Assembly: GCA_003454335.1 (NCBI GenBank)
Contig: DMKK01000019.1
Span: 1-23,514 of the forward strand
DNA: 23,514 nt
Source: Gammaproteobacteria bacterium
GTDB lineage: Bacteria; Pseudomonadota; Gammaproteobacteria; UBA9214
Direction of reading: 5' to 3'
Each line of letters begins with the position of its first letter. Position 1 is the stretch's first letter. The notes beneath the pieces were generated by a model that ran no database searches, was not told the origin of the DNA, and was given only the letters and a program-made list of their open reading frames with translations. The position numbers and the translations under genes were made by a program. Below are positions 23,498 to 23,514 of this stretch, in pieces.

Positions 23498-23514
23498 CAC
23501 GGAAGCACACGGAA
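23498..23514. repeat. Edge of a CACGGAA repeat, cut by the window
   Basis: CACGGAA occurs at 23498-23504 and 23508-23514, ten bases apart, in AT-rich non-coding sequence after radC. I have an impression that such CCACGGAAGCACACGGAA strings recur between genes in many bacterial genomes, but this cannot be checked here and the element is truncated. Confidence 0.35.

Overview
The window reads as ordinary chromosomal DNA of a gammaproteobacterium with moderate GC (by eye a little over half). I see no mobile elements, phage genes, tRNA, rRNA or CRISPR array. The placement rests on protein families and gene order. From tonB to yggT the order (tonB, yqgE, ruvX, pyrR, pyrB, non-catalytic pyrC', then convergent pilU/pilT, then proC-yggT and a DUF4426 gene) follows a well-known Pseudomonas locus. 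From xthA to radC it follows a second one (crc/pyrE, argB, algC, dut, coaBC, radC). The two lie far apart in P. aeruginosa and are joined here. The host is probably not Pseudomonas, because several genes are swapped or missing: gshB, yggS, metX and metW are absent, a PyrK-like protein and a Gx transporter are present, and a real exonuclease III sits where Pseudomonas has Crc. A lineage outside Pseudomonas, such as a Chromatiales- or Thiotrichales-like group, is plausible but unproven.

Layout. 1-223 (-): start of an exported protein cut by the left edge. 501-2276 (+): small DUF4124 protein, Gx-type membrane transporter, TonB. 2345-7029 (+): tightly packed yqgE-ruvX-pyrR-pyrB-pyrC'-pyrK, mostly overlapping or a few bases apart, devoted to early pyrimidine synthesis. 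7119-9298 (-): pilT then pilU, the type IV pilus retraction ATPases. 9638-11565 (+): proC-yggT, then an exported DUF4426 protein. 11673-13380 (+): AmpG-like muropeptide permease and a 66-residue protein. 13415-14188 (-) xthA, divergent from pyrE (14257-14898, +). 14922-16161 (-): TauE/SafE permease and an overlapping lipoprotein. 16226-17278 (+): exported DUF4124 protein with a duplicated coiled-coil module. 17299-22682 (-): coaBC-dut-algC-argB. 22783-23460 (+): radC, followed by a terminator-like hairpin and the edge of a repeat.

How it fits together. PyrB, PyrC', PyrR, PyrK and PyrE are pyrimidine functions. PyrC' has lost most metal ligands and most likely serves as an assembly partner of PyrB, so a catalytic dihydroorotase must be encoded elsewhere. 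Dut and CoaBC link to dNTP hygiene and CoA synthesis. TonB, PilT and PilU may be linked through pilus function, as reported for TonB3 in P. aeruginosa.

I found no convincing wholly new system. The points most worth a second look are the membrane-anchored sensor-like N-terminus of the AlgC homologue, the duplicated module of the DUF4124 protein, the catalytically intact exonuclease III at the Crc position, the PyrC'/PyrK pair, two copies of a short intergenic motif in convergent gaps, and two possibly leaderless starts.
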